From Karalla daura (lineage: Eukaryota > Chordata > Actinopteri > Chaetodontiformes > Leiognathidae), in NCBI GenBank assembly GCA_029224185.1, contig CM055196.1, positions 13,270,009-13,334,008 on the forward strand: a stretch of 64,000 nucleotides of DNA. Reading direction: 5' to 3'. Positions within the stretch are counted from its first letter, which is position 1. Every line of letters begins with the position of its first letter. The notes under the pieces are model-generated. The model was not told where the DNA came from. It saw nothing but the letters and a program-made list of their open reading frames with translations, and made no database searches. The translations under genes were made by a program, and so were the position numbers. Shown piece by piece: positions 41,201 to 54,700 of the stretch.

Positions 41201-44133
41201 GGTGAATCAACATCAAAGAGAAAGAATAATAGGTACCGTACTTACATCAATTACAAAATACATTAGAAGACTGACTTTAAAGAGATATTTTTTACATCTC
41301 ACAGATTGTTGGTTGTGTTCCTGCTGGGAGCTAGACCAGGAGTCAGTAAGAAAAGCAGCTTGTGGTTTGACAAAAAGTTACGTGTCAGGTTATTTCTTCT
41401 TGAGTAGCAGTGACTTCCTGGAGTCTTCACTGGTTGCCTGGCAAAGTCACAGTGCTGACAGGACTCCTGAAAGTCACTGCTTGGAGCCAAAACACAGTGA
41501 AGCACTTACAGTAAAGCCCCTGCAAAACCACAACTTGTCATTTCTTACACTCAGTCTTTTGTCAAAACCTGTTAACTGGTAAGCTTCATGGAGCTTTCAC
41601 ACTTGCTATTTATTTTTAGCAAAATAGTAACACAATGTTGCATATTAGTTTTTCTCTGGCTTATATTAATAGCAAGTTTATGCTCCAGCGTAATGCCACT
41701 GGGGTTTATATTTAAGTTATTCACTGTCACAAAGTGCTCAAGGAGAAATTACTTATTTTTTAAGACATTTTTAAGACTCTACAGAAAGAGATGTAATTTA
41801 ATGATTTATTGCCAAGCCTTGATTGAGTTTTCAGACTGATCCACATCACATGTGCTAACTAAGAAAATGAAGTTTGTGTGTTGTGTTGAGTTTGTTTGAA
41901 TAGAAACAAAGATTTTGGCACCACAGCATCGATATGTGTCGGAATGGGTCTTCACATTTTCTAACCAAATATGACAGAAGCATAGATCTGTTTGTTCACT
42001 TTTTAGATTTTAAGTATCGATCTAATAATCCATGCCCCTGAATTCTTTGCTTTAGATATCAGGCTGCCTGCTCAACCCTACACCCCAAGAGCTTCCACCA
42101 TAACCACCAGACAAAACGTGGATATGAGGTACACGGCACCAACCTCACATTTGAGAAGATCCCCTGTGCCGCCCCCTGGGTCCAGAAGTCCCTCCAGGGT
42201 CATTCCTATTTCAGTCCTGGGCAGAGATCGGCATCAGAGTCCTGCATCCAGAAGGGACATGATCTCATTCACCAAAGCTCGAGCTGCCTCTTCCCTCCCT
42301 GCTGCTGCGACCATGAGCAGTCCCGCCAAAGATAAAGCATTAGGCCACAGAGACAAGCAAACTAATCAACATGTGCCGGCAACATCGGGAGCAGAGCAAA
42401 CTGTGAGAATCAAAGAGGTCTCTCGGGGTGAGAATCAAGTCAGTCCCAGTGTATCCTCCACTACTGAGGTCAAGTCAGTGAGAGTGATGTCAGCGCCAGT
42501 GAGCATGAGCCTGAGCATGAAAACTGAGTCAGAGAGTGACAAGCAAGTGACAAAGGAAAGAGAGAAGCATAATGTTGACGGAGGCAAGATCAAAGATGAG
42601 AGGAAAACAGAGCCAGCTACAAGCCAGAGTGAGAAAAAGATTCTAGATACTGTGTCTGTGGAGGAGATAATTGAGAAGGTGATAAAACCAGCAGGCCTGG
42701 ATGCTAAGGTTTGCTCTTCAGGAGACTCGAAGGTGAGGTATCATGTGGAGAAAACCGAGCAGGAGGATGGCACCATGAAAACACAGATCGTGTTGGAGTC
42801 CAAAGTGGAGGAGGAAGTGGATATTTCAGAAGAGTCGGCACTGGATGAGATACTGAGTCAAGGGGTTAAGAAGGTGTCACTGGAGGACATCAAGGACACA
42901 GCAACAGGAAGCATGATCCAGAACCTGCTCAGTGGCCTGCAGGGAGGCGAGGACCTCCAAAATAAATCTGTCAATGTAGAAATCATTGAGGAACCGGTGG
43001 AGTCTCAAAGTGATGAGGAGTGCGAGGTGGAACAGAAGTCCAGACCCAGTTTTCAAGAGCCTCCCTCAACATATTTCCAAATTGAGGAGCTAGAAAACGT
43101 CCCTTCAGAAGCTCAGTTTCAGAAGAATGATGGGGATGCTATGAAAGCCACCCTAGTAAATACAGATCACAGGAAGGGGGGATCTGTCCGAGTTCAAGAG
43201 GTTCCTAAAGAGAGTGATCCATCATATTTCTCACACGACCAAGAGCCTCATGAGTATTTTGTCTCCACACCAGATGATAATCTGTCTGAACCTGAGGAGG
43301 GGGGAGGCATTACCTCATATGGCCATTATGGTATCCTAGATGATCTGTCAGATGAGAGATATTATCAAGATGAAGGTCTTCCCCCAAGAAGGGTAATTGT
43401 CGAGGAAAGTGATGAATACAAGTTCATGGAAGGCGAGCGCTCATTTGTCAAAGAGAGCTTTCCAGAGTGCATCATTGAAGAAGAGGTTTGCGTCTCCCCC
43501 GTAGTGCAGGAGTCAGTGCTCGAGTTCCTGAGAGAGGACTCTTTGGAGCCCAAAGAGCAGCTGAAGGGAGCTCTGGAGAAGATACAAAGCTCAGTGTCCG
43601 GTCCGCTTAAGGAAGAGTTGGCCTTCCTCACAAAAGTGAGCAGTGAAAGTCAGCAGAACGTGGCCGTCGACATCAAAAAGGTGCAGCAGTCGAGTGACAA
43701 TGGTACCATGACCATTGTGGCAGAGCTGAACGTGTCTCAAACCCTGGAAGACTCCGGGCTTCTGGAGGCAGGGGACGACCTGTCCGAAGAGCAGATCCTG
43801 GCAGCGCTCAGATCCTCCAACCTCGGTCTTGAGAAAGCTTTCCAGGGTGGTGAAGGAGGAGGGTACAGCTTCAGAGTTTCTGAGGAAGAGGTTGTCCACG
43901 GCCAAGCATTTGAAGACTTCCTCTACCAAGGAGAATCTGCATCTGAAATCAGTGAAAAACACATCAAGGTTGGCCCATCCGAGTCCATCACCTTCCAGAT
44001 GGACATCCAGGGCCGCCATGCTGAGGGTGCTTCAGAGGAAGGGCAGGAATCTCAAATCTTGGAGGCCCCAGTAAAAATCTCTCAAGAGAAAAGAGTTGCA
44101 ACAGTTTTCCTTGAAAGCCCACCAGATAATTAA
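37415..44133 (+). CDS. synm: Synemin, type IV/VI intermediate filament protein
   Basis: Synemin co-assembles with desmin or vimentin and ties intermediate filaments to costameres and Z-discs in muscle. Four exons join in frame: 37415-38212, 39525-39649, 41153-41232 and 42056-44133 (TAA), giving 1026 residues. The head is only about ten residues (MLSFRRTFDT), as in mammalian synemin. The rod follows from KKQLQELNSRL with a heptad coiled coil and ends in the helix-termination motif MEVAAYRALLEGEG near residue 310. The tail of roughly 700 residues is acidic and Ser/Glu-rich. Human synemin is 1565 (alpha) or 1253 (beta) residues, so this tail is shorter. The first in-frame ATG (37415, context CACAATG) is the start. 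Position between pgpep1l and ttc23 agrees with mammals. Confidence 0.93.
39525..39649 (+). CDS. synm: synm exon 2: rod coil 2
   Basis: 125 bp: MIIEQLEQERNAMADAMGE then LLQVKMDLGMEVAAY, the last coiled-coil heptads leading into the rod-end motif. The acceptor is CTTGCAG. Confidence 0.93.
41153..41232 (+). CDS. synm: synm exon 3: rod end
   Basis: 80 bp completing AYRALLEGEGVNLQDAQRRV and NQHQRERII. The split of the YRALLEGE motif between two exons matches the intermediate-filament gene pattern. The donor is G|GTACCG. Confidence 0.92.
42056..44133 (+). CDS. synm: synm exon 4: tail domain
   Basis: A single 2078 bp exon encodes the whole tail, beginning DIRLPAQPYTPRASTITTRQ. Recognisable synemin-like parts are VSVEEIIEKVIKPAGLDAKV, KVRYHVEKTEQEDGTMKTQI, SMIQNLLSGLQ and the end RVATVFLESPPDN before TAA. 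The segment is rich in Glu and Ser and probably largely disordered. Confidence 0.92.
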
Positions 44134-44222
44134 GAATGAATTCAGCCGAAGATATTTTCACTTTTGCTTCTTGCCAAGGTTACTGAGGTGTGCATTCAGA
44201 GGTTCTTCAGATCCACGTTATT

Positions 44223-44228
44223 AATAAA
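44223..44228 (+). terminator. synm: Poly(A) signal of synm
   Basis: AATAAA 90 bases after the synm stop codon. Confidence 0.5.
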
Positions 44229-46044
44229 GTAACAATGCAAAAACTTTTCCAAAAAAGGAAAAACACAACCAAAACAACAGTTTATCTCATTGATTTCAGT
44301 GCACACTTAGTGTATGTGCTTTAAGTGAGTAACTACAACTCAAGATTCAAGCAGAATAATTAAATACAAATTAAAATATTAATACATAGGTTTATGGCAT
44401 TAATTATTCAAATGCGCTTACTAATAATCTTGAATTTTGGTTGTAACATCTAAACATTATAGCCAGTATCTCTGTTCAGTGCTTAGGAGTGCTGCAAAGG
44501 TATGAGTTAACCTTTTTGTAGCTTGCAGTTTATCTTCAACGAGGTTTGTTTACTCTGTTTAGATTTATCTATTTTTGTACTAACCTTTGCTATACATCTT
44601 AAACATCCCTCTCTGCAGTCTACATACAACACCCCGTACCGCAGAAACATCACGCCTCGGCTCCTTCTGCAATGTTGTAGAATCTACTTGGGCTACATTT
44701 AACCTTCGACAGTCCAGAGTTATGAAGTGTCATGAGCTGTTTGCAGATTGAGTTTTTTTTCTCTTGGGCACTGCTGCCAAATGGAATGATGTTAGTGTAT
44801 ACTCCATCCTGGACCACAGAGGTTTATTTTAAGCAGTAGTTATGGGTACAGAATGTAGTTGAGCTTGGAGAGAAATATAGTGGGAGAGGACAAAAAGATG
44901 GTGAACTGGCTTGAGTAAAAGAAAAGCTGTTGAATGCTGAAATCCAGGTGTAGTAGCAGGTAGGTGTAGCACTTAAAACTGGCTGTCGACTAACAAGATT
45001 AAGTAGCTGCAGATTATTTACTCCACTCACAACTAATGTCACACCACACTATTATGGTTGAATCAGAAAAAAATGTGTTGCCCATGGTTATTTAGCATGG
45101 TTTCTAAAACATTTATCTTTCAAGGTTTCCAAACTGGATATTTGCTGGTTGTTACCAATAGAAATGGAATGAAAAAGTTTAGCTGAATCGATTAGAACGA
45201 TTCAATAGTTTTCACGTCTCGTCTGGTGGCCTGCAGCTTACATTCGCTGGTTATGGCAGTGGTGGCATGAAGGATTCACCTTTGCTCTAACATGAGAGTG
45301 TGTTCACGACCACAACTATTTTTGGCTCATCAGCTTAGTGGGAGTGACTTCTCATTAGGGTTTGTTGTGTTGTGCACTTGTTGCAGTGGCAGGAGTGGTC
45401 CACTATAATCACAGTCTGATTACATGTTTTGCACATTTTCTCTAAGAGGGTGCAAGTACGGACACTGTGTAACTATTGAAAAATGTTTTCACAGATTGGT
45501 TTAATGTTCAACATGAAGGTCATGCTTTCAAGAATTTGTTGGTTGATGGAAATCCACGAAACCTTGCTTGAAAAAATATTTGTTGCATCAAAAGTGCCCA
45601 TATACAGCATAATTATACACAGGATCTCATCTGAAAACTATAGTAGTAAAAAAACAAAACAAAAAAATAAACACAACATCAGTGCACTTAAACTGTGGTT
45701 AATAACAATGTATGTAACACTGTAAGCTGAATATCACGTGCCATTTCATTGCGTAGAGAATGTTGAATGACAGAGTCAAATGTTCAATAAGTGTTTGTCA
45801 CCATAGATAGCCAAAAATCAATGCTTTTATTGACATAATGATTTGTATTGAACAATGGCATTATTACTTTGGATATAAAGGTTCCAGCCCTTGTTTGAAC
45901 ATTAATTCATACTATAATTAAAACCTATTGTGGATATATGGTTTATGAGTCTGAGTATTTCTTGAAAACTAAATTATTGACACAAAATCAGAAAAAGACA
46001 CAGTATAACATTGTGCCAGTCGACATTTTAAGAGAAGTATTGGA

Positions 46045-46322
46045 GAGGTCTGCTGGAGCCCCTGGGAGCACACGCTGCACAGTCGCCAGTCCATTACAGG
46101 ACACACACACAGACAACATTCACTCTCACACCTAGAGGTAATTTACAGTCTCCAATCAACCTAGACATGCATGTTTTTGGACTGTGGGAGGAAACCGGAG
46201 CACCCAGTGGAATCCCAGAAAACATGCAACTCCCCATAGAAAGCCCCTGGGTGCAAACCCAGGCGTAAAATCCTTGTTGCTGTGAGGGGACAGTGCAATG
46301 CACCGTACCGCCCTCACCCATC
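46045..46322 (-). repeat. tRNA-type short interspersed repeat after ttc23 stop
   Basis: Best-preserved copy, on the minus strand: GGGCGGTACGGTGCATTGCA start, CTCACAGCAACAAGG, GGACTGTGGGAGGAAACC on the plus strand, and the TTGGAGACTGTAAATTACC core. Confidence 0.75.
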
Positions 46323-46459
46323 GTTGTCCATGTTAATTTGCAGTTTTGAGTATTTTTAGATAAATACTATCCATAGCTTACATACTGTAAAACACCTTTA
46401 CAAAATGTGTCAGTAAACGTGTCAGTAGTTTTTCAGACTGAAAATAAAGAAAGAGCGCT

Positions 46460-46562
46460 TCAAGAGTTGCCATCATCGCCACTGGATGGAACAACTGAGA
46501 ATGCATGGAGTTTTGCTTTTCTTCTGCCTTCCCCCTGTTGCCTCTCAGCCACCTCTGGCGAC
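46460..46562 (-). CDS. ttc23: ttc23 last coding exon
   Basis: 103 bp: [20 protein letters not shown] then [13 protein letters not shown] and TGA. It is parallel to human APKVASKPRQASKAKVAFCT; the human protein continues about 14 residues further. Confidence 0.85.
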
Positions 46563-48695
46563 CTGAAAAAACACAGAGTACGTGGTTGCATTGCTGAATC
46601 ACAGCCTGTTTTATCTATTATCTCAGACGGTAATGTCCTCTACTTTAAGAACACTGCTAAATAAAATTAGCTGCTGTCACAAAGATTTACCGGGCCAACA
46701 TGTCCACAGCTTTCAGTGTAGCTTTTGTCTTCTTGTGTTGAGGGCCGTACAACAGACTCTGGATGTTCAGGCACTAAAAAATAAATGATGACAGCAGAGT
46801 GAGTGGTCAGTGGAAGATGAGAGCTGCATCGCACACTGGAGGGGGAAATAAACACTTCCTGGCAACATGTGAATGCATTAAACATCCCAAAATAACCAGT
46901 GTAGCTCTCAAAGGTTTAGATAACACCTGTGCTGACCACTCGAAGTGTCAGGTCAACAAGGGGCACCTGCTGGATTTCTCAGGAGGACTCAACCAATCCT
47001 CCCACCCAGGAAGTTATTGGAGATAACTCAAGCAACCTGAGCCGTTTTCCACTCCCACATTTAGCTGAAGCCAAGCAAATAAGAGCAATGAACAATGCCT
47101 GCGCTGCACCACATCGGAAATGAAAGCTTTAACAGCAACCAGATGTAACGTGTGATTACACGGCGTGTACAGACACAGTGATGCAACGGAGAGAATAGAT
47201 GGATGGCTGCCAATTCTACAACAGTCATAAACAATGAGACATAAAGAGAACTCTGTTAAAATCAGGGGAGAGAGGGAGTGAAAACTTTTCCCTCTTCACC
47301 AGGAAAAGTGAAACACTTGGTAACCTGGAACGGATCCATCTGGCCCCTCGAGTGTTTTCGCTGTTGCTACGGTTGATGTAATGGAAGGCCTCTTTTTTTC
47401 AGGAGCGCAGCAGAGGACGGGGGAAATGTCAAGAGCATGTTTGTGTGTGCGGTGCCATTGTTCACTATGTTTCTTCAGTGGATCGTATGGACTACATCTG
47501 TTGTATAAGCCAGGTTTCCTCTGGAAAAGCTGCGCCGTCAGGGTGCAGATGGTGTCACGGTGAGGGGAAATAAACGTCCTGACATATCTCCACTGTGTCA
47601 GGGAAAGTGAGTCCTGATATCCCCTGTCAGTGCAGAGGGGTACTTGGACACCCGCTGCCAAAACAAAACAACATAGCAACGAGGGGCTTCTTTACTTACA
47701 GGCATGTTATTACTAGTATGAAAAAATCCCCCTCCTTCTAGTTTATTTTAGTATGTTCGACCAGCGGCAGGACTGAGCTCATGCGGCGAACATGTGCAGT
47801 GTAGAATCAAAAGTGCCGATTACATAAGGAGTAAATAAACCGGTCACGGTGACTGGAACATGAATAAGCCGACTAAAAAGGTTGCGGTCGCTTCGTGCGT
47901 GTGTCCCGAAAGACACGAGAATGTCACTTTTGTTTCAAAGGACATAATGGCGTGCCGCACTAATTGGGGTCAGCGTCCCTTTAATTGACAGCAGTTAGCG
48001 AATGGCGAAAGTCGCGTTGCCCATCTGCCAGGCTCCAAACAGGCTGAGGAAACACAAAGTCACTCTGTGTGATACTTCACACCAGGGAGGGCGGCTCGGC
48101 ACACTGCACCCTTCCAAGATTAGCATGCGACTCTGATAGCGCCGAGCTTTGGGGAGGACGGTGGAAATAGATCATCTGAAAATGACAGGGGCGCTTTGTG
48201 CGTGTATTTTGAAGAGGCCTTTCACTGCTGCGGCCCGACACACCCACTGACTCCTGGCCTTTCACTAAACCCTCCCAAACACTTTGGCAGCCTCGGCGCC
48301 GTGTTGGACGACAGGAACCTTGGCTCTGGCCGACACTGGTCTAATCCTTGTTTACAGGTTGTGACCAGGTCACACACTCAATGTTTGTGTTCGGGCTAAC
48401 TCGTGATCACCTTTGTCATGGTCCTGTGAGCCTGCTTGGCCTTTCCCTCGGCCATCTCCACGCTTCCTAGAAGCTGCAGGGTGTCCGCCACCTCGGCACT
48501 CAGCTCGCCGTATGCAGATCTCTTGGCAGGGAGAGAAGCCTTCTGGATCTCCACACACCTCTGCAGAGGTAAAAAGAATAAAAACACCACAGAAAATATC
48601 TGTATGGAGGTATTTAATAGTTGCATGGGTAGAAATATGAGACGATGTAATACCTAATACTTAGGTCAATAGGCACCATAGTGACGGGTGTTTGC

Positions 48696-48746
<51 letters not shown>

Positions 48747-51700
48747 TGTGTGTGTGTGTGTGTGTATGTGTGCAGGTGTGAGTCTGTGTGTATGTGTGCA
48801 GGTGTGACCTCTTGCTGGCCAATGACGAGGAGGTACCGACAGAAATCGTCCTGAGCTGTGAGGAGGGAGGGACTCTCTGGACCTGCAGAGTTTCTGTAGG
48901 CACTTAGACTCTGCTCAAAGTAGTGACCAGCAGAGTCTTCGGAATCGGGGGGAAAAAGAAAAACATGAGTGACTCAATAACTGATAAATGAATTGTAAAC
49001 ACATGTTCCCACAAAATCAATGCAATGTGATTTCTTGGTCAGGATGTCTTATGGGAATCCTGATTTTCATCCGGAATTCATTCTGTAGCTACTATGGAAC
49101 ACACATGTATGAATCACACGTCATGCCCGACCTTCGGACATGTCTTCAATACGTCTATTATGGGCTGATTTCCATCACACCATCTTCAAGAATTTCACAT
49201 AAAGGAAGACAATGGAAGATTCAAACCCTGATTAACCCCGTGTGCATATAGCTCGGGCTTGGCCTGTGTCTGGGAATAAACTCACCATTGTGATGGGGCT
49301 CTGCTGCTGCAGAGAGCAAGAGGGCCAGTCTGTGGGAGATCTGAGCCCCCTCCAGCTCCTCCGGGCTGTGACTCACAGCAATGGCATGAGCCTAACAGAA
49401 ACACCCACACGAAACAAGACAGATTGCATTATCACAAAATTAGAGGTGTGGAAACATTACCTCACAAAGAAAAACTTGGAACTGCCTCAAGAAGCCTTCA
49501 GCCGGTTGTATATTATGCTAGATAAGAACTGCGTTTGAAGTGTGGGTGATGTGCCCCTTGCCTTGGTGAGAAGCTCTATGGCCCGGTCCACGTGACCTTT
49601 GTCCTGCTCGACGGTGGCCATGTCGCTGTAGACAGAGCAGGTCTTCTCAGGATGGCCACTGTCCTCCAGCAGCTGGAGAGACTTCTCGCACCGGGATAAG
49701 GCCTCATCTGCTCTGTTTTGTCTCTTATAGACCCTGAGGAGCAAAAAGAACATGAAAACAGATGGCCTGTCAGAGATGAAAAGACACAACTATATAAGGC
49801 AAAAGGGCAGAATAATGATCACCAAGAAGATTGTGTGGAAATGTTTTGGAAAACATTTGCTGCCCTGAACTGTGATACTCTAGAGCTATTAACAGACATT
49901 ATTGTGAGTATCATCAGCATGTAGAACATACCCTCAAGTCTGTTACTTCATTACAATGAGCCTGTTTTACATCACTGAGGTAACTGCTGGATTTCTGTCC
50001 AAACCCAGACCCAGTAGAGTGGTGAGGGCTGCTGACGTGCAGACTATAATAGGGAAAGCTTGGGTAACTAGAGGTTGCATGGCTCCTTCCACAGTCACTT
50101 TTTACTAGCCAGGACAATCAAGCTCAGAATTTGACATCAACAACTGTTTGCTGGCGATACCCTGTTCTTGGGCCCGACATGCTTTGTAGATGCTCTTAAG
50201 CTTCCTCGCCTATTGAACTACGGTAAAACTGCTTCTATGGAGAAATATGGTGGGAGAGAGGAGAGAGACCATGAGTCGATGGCTGCATTAAAAGCTACAA
50301 GGATCCTGGATCCATCTCGCTACTCTCCTAACAGCTTCAAACCACCTAATGGACTCTAAATTTAATTCAGCTCTCCAGTCAAGGAGGTGACCTTCCTGAA
50401 GAGGACAGAGCAGCCACAACTCTACCATCTCTATCTACACTGCTGTACAGAAACCCCTCTCTAACAGATGCACATGCATGCATTAAAGGAAACTCATTTA
50501 TCTGTATAGTATGTTGGAACTGGTGTGGGAACCAAAAACCTGTCAGGCTTATTTGATGGACAGGACAACAGAGCTGTTGGCTTTAATGGCACATTAGTGA
50601 CTAGGCTACACAAACACTGAAATAGCTTGTTTCTATGATTTTCCCATGAATCTAATATTATTCAATTACTCTGTGATGGATACTAGGACTGCCCCACCCA
50701 TGCATGTTCCTGGACTTGGCACTTTAGATCCTTTTAGGGCAGACTGGAGCAGAGCTGCATTCCAGCATGGCCTGGGTCCTTCCATTCAGCCTGCATGGAC
50801 GGACGTAGACAATACCCATCTATCCTCTCATTCCCTCTGTATCCTTACTCACATCCTGGCAGGAAGGGTAATATGCCACATCCCACTGAAATCTAGCAGG
50901 AGTCCACAGGGCAGTGAATTAATAGAATTAAGGACTCGTAGATGTGTTGCCAGGCAAGCCACACAGCCCTCTGTTGTAAACGTTTCCAGAGCATAATTGA
51001 CGTAAGTTTGCTCTGGGTCTTTGCTCGGAAAAATGATACAGTAGAGCCAAAGGAGAGTAAAAAGGAGGGACAGAAACACAACAGTGTGCTCCAGCAAATC
51101 TGGATGGTGTTGTAGAATGGAGCTTTTTCTTGTCTGCGTCATGCAGAGATATAGGTAGGAATACTGAATTACCTTCTCACATGAGCAATAAACTGTGCAA
51201 TTTACAACAAAAACCCTGCTGGTTTAATGTCCAAAAACTAATCAGAGACTATTTAACATATTAGATGAGATTCAATTTACATAACGATAAACACAATCTA
51301 AATCTAGTCAGAAACCAGGAGCATACAACACGGGGCCAGTGATTTGCTGCGACAACACAAACTCTGGAAAGTCTTTGAACAAAGCTGGTAAACAGATGTA
51401 TTTCAGTTAATAAGATACATGAGAGTCACGTTATGTCCTGGAAAACTTTTTGGGAACCTGTTACTGAGTCCTTAAAGCTGTTAAGACAGAGATGTAAAAT
51501 TGAATAAAAGTCGCCGACTAAAAATGCAGATTTACGATAGCAGAGATAAAAGCTGCAAAGAAATTGAGTCGTCTTGGCAGCAAAAGTGGAGGCACACGAA
51601 ACAGATTTAAACCCGACGCTAAAGCCTCATTGAATAAAATGTCCCGTCTGGCTGATCATAAGTGCACACCTTGAGTGTGAATCTAATGCCGAGCAGAATG

Positions 51701-54700
51701 GTTGGAAAGGGATCTATAAGAGGGCTGAGCTTAGGTTATTGTTCCAGGCTTTGGTGGGAACATTCCCCTCCATCACAACAGTGTTGACTGACAGAGCTTT
51801 TAGACGCATGCCAAATTCTTAGTCATCACCTAACAAAAGAGATTTAGTAAGCTTACACACTAGCCAGAGTCTGCACATTTTTCCAATTACACACATCATG
51901 TCAACAAACTCTGACTCTTTGAAAGCGACCAAGATGGCAACATCTACAAATTCCTCTGAGGGCGGCTCCCACCCTGCTGCTGATTATGGCTTGTTTACTG
52001 TAAATGCTGCGGGATTATTAAGTCTGAGGTTCGATTGAAGCTTACCTGTGGGATGGGAGCGCCCACCATACTGTTGTCTTTGCTTACATGTTCAACAGGT
52101 TCAACTCAGACCGAAAACGCTGTTAACCTCAGTGATACTACCAACATTTATTTCAAACTAGAGATCACAATTCTGATGTTATATGCTGCTGACAAACTTT
52201 ATTTTTCTATGATATATATCCATTTCAAGTATTAATGGGTTTTGAAATACCAGATATTGGTCCTATGCTACTATGACACAATGGCTACTATGCCGCACAA
52301 AGGCCAAGATAAAGTCTTTGCCACCTACAGTATGTGCCTATGCCTCAACCACATTCAATTTCCTGTCACAATGGACGAAATAAACCAGAAAATACTTACA
52401 TTTAACAAGCTGACACCACAGAATTTTGACTATCAAAAATGACTTAAATCTATCTATCAGTTCATTGTGGCAGTTCATGGTGATACAATCCATCTGATTT
52501 ACATTTAAGATGAGATGACTTTTTATAGTGAAAGTGCTCAGTTTGAAACCTGTACAACGCAAAAGAATTTCTAGGACCCAAATGAACATAAGTGGAATGA
52601 TCTCAACCCAGGTAAGACTATCCTTCATTTCCTGGCTGCGCTAATTTTGAACACAGTGATCTAAGCTATGACAAGTGGCTGCTATTTTTCATGCTGCCAG
52701 GCCTCGAAGTTCCCAGACTCTCAGTCTCTCCTACACTCGATGTCTGTGCTTGGTGTCTCCCTCCAGTGCAATCCACTAAGTCTTTAATCTTCCCCTGAGC
52801 CTTGGGGACCTGTGTGGTCGACTCTACCAGCGGGTTGCAAATGTACAGTGGAAATTGGTAGATGCAAATCGATAATATGGAAATGGCTCTTCATCTTAAA
52901 TGAACACAGCAACTGATCATTTCACAGAGAAGCGAGGGGAGTCAACTGAGCTGCAGAAGTGGCATCCAAGCATGACGTGAGGTGAGGGGGCTTAATAATT
53001 AAGGAGGGAGTAAAAGAAAAGGGTAAGTAGGGTAAGGCTGAAATGGGAGGAATGCTTTTAAGAGGAAAAGGAAAGCTTTTCTGCCATCTGTGCCTCTGCT
53101 GGACTGGGTGAGTGGGCAAGCAGAAACCCCGCCCAACAGTTCTGTAAGCATCACAGCAAACAGACTGCTGAGTGCGCTGGACCACAGCGGGGGAAATTCC
53201 TGATTTGTGAAGTTGTTGTTTATCACAGAACATGAAATAGTGGTGTTTTCAAAAAGCACAACCTCGTCAGCAAAAACCTTCCTCTGCAACCGCCATGTGT
53301 ATGTTTGTTTTCATGCAAACATGCAGGATTTGACTGCCACCTTGTGGCCAAACGCAGATATATTGTAAATATTCAGGAGAGTATAGCAAAAACATACTAT
53401 CTAGATGTAGTTCCCGGGAGTTAATATTCCCAGTCATCCAAGCTGTGATTGAAATCCCTTCTGCAAAGACCTCACTGAAAATAGCAGCAAGGTACTTGGC
53501 CCAACTTGAATATGATACTATGAGAGTCACAGGAAATAAATAGAGCAAATCACCTGATTACCAGGCAGCAGTGCTAAATAAACAGAAGCAGCAGCTGCTA
53601 TTACGTGACAAATACTGCACTACAGCCTCTAATCTACTGCATGCAGTATTTAGCCCTTATATTTTGATAACATGTCCATTGTGTGTTGCAGCAAAAAATG
53701 AGAATGAGTATTAAAACTAAAACACCAAATTTTGTTTTGGGAAATGCACTCCCTTTCTAAAAGGTAGAATGTCAGCTTATCCAGTGTTGCCAGATCACTA
53801 ATCTGACTAAACCAAAGGTAGTCAAAGTAGACATATATACATGGAAAAGAGATGGCTGGATAACCCACATCTCGCGCTCTAATGAAGAATTGACTCAGTC
53901 TTATAGTGCATCAGGAGAAAACACTTTATTTTCTTTTTTAAGTATTTCTTCCTTTTTTAAATTTGTTTGCTTTTGTTTGGCTGCACTGCAAACATCTTAT
54001 GTGAGCTGTGTTGTTTCACACTATTTATGTAGATAGAAATAGAAACTTTATTAATTCCTCTGGGAAATGGGATTTATTGCCTTGGTCTTTTTATTTTATT
54101 TATTGTCTTTGCAATGATAAAGATGATGATAAAACTGTAACTCCACATAAAAGAAGGTTTCCCTGCAGCACCTGAACAAACCATGGGAGATTTCCAGTTC
54201 AGCCTTTATCTTCTCTTCCTGGTTGATTCCAGCACCCTGATGAAGCTCCTCAACAACCTGTTCTGCCTCCAGAAATGAAGACTCTGCCTCGTTAAGAGTT
54301 AAAAAGAGTCAAGGACGCATTCACCTCGCATGGATTCTTGTCCTCTTTCCCAACAGTAATGTAAAACACACCATGGCAAGGATATTTGGCCGTAAGCAGC
54401 GAGGCACCTCCCTGTGTGAGATGTAAGCTCAGGAGACACGTGAGAACCTCGAGCTTTTCCTCCCTGCAGACAGCGGAGCGGAAAGGCAGCAGCTCTCTGG
54501 CCAGGGCACAGTGTTCAAGGGCCTGAAGTCCATAGCCTGAGAGAACAAAGAGACACTGTGGAGTGAAAAGTGAACTGCATGCTACTCCAAACACAAACAG
54601 CACTTCAAAGCAGTAATCTTCCCATTAGCTGTCATAAAGTAACATCACATGAGGAAAATGAAAAACATAGGAAAGTTTGTTACCAAAAAATGAGAAATCA

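Larger units (their letters stand above)
38213..42055 (+). other. synm: synm introns 1-3, with exons 2 and 3 between
   Basis: Introns at 38213-39524, 39650-41152 and 41233-42055. They are AT-rich and I see no further exon, repeat or RNA gene in them. Confidence 0.8.
44134..46459. other. Tail-to-tail spacer between synm and ttc23
   Basis: 2.3 kb between two stop codons. It holds both 3' UTRs and, on the minus strand at about 46045-46322, a tRNA-type short repeat just after the ttc23 stop. It is otherwise AT-rich with nothing recognisable. Confidence 0.75.

Noticed and set aside
41058..41582. 174-residue open frame overlapping synm exon 3
   Set aside because: Only 41153-41232 is coding; on both sides the frame reads through intron sequence, with a clear acceptor (TTCAG) and donor (GTACCG).
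42118..42120. GTG at the start of the long synm tail frame as a start codon
   Set aside because: It is internal to exon 4; the acceptor at 42055 and the frame from exon 3 show that the exon starts at 42056.
48661..48903. Open frames rich in HT/VC repeats over microsatellites (also at 5417, 57222, 8036)
   Set aside because: They are translations of CA/GT repeats and not genes.
50646..50996. 116-residue frame in the large ttc23 intron
   Set aside because: No family resemblance, no splice logic and no codon bias different from the intron.
54295..54407. Continuation of ttc23 coding exon 3 to a GTGAAT donor
   Set aside because: It would leave an intron of about 37 bases, too short for a vertebrate spliceosomal intron. 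The earlier GTGCCT donor keeps phase and gives a 124 bp intron.
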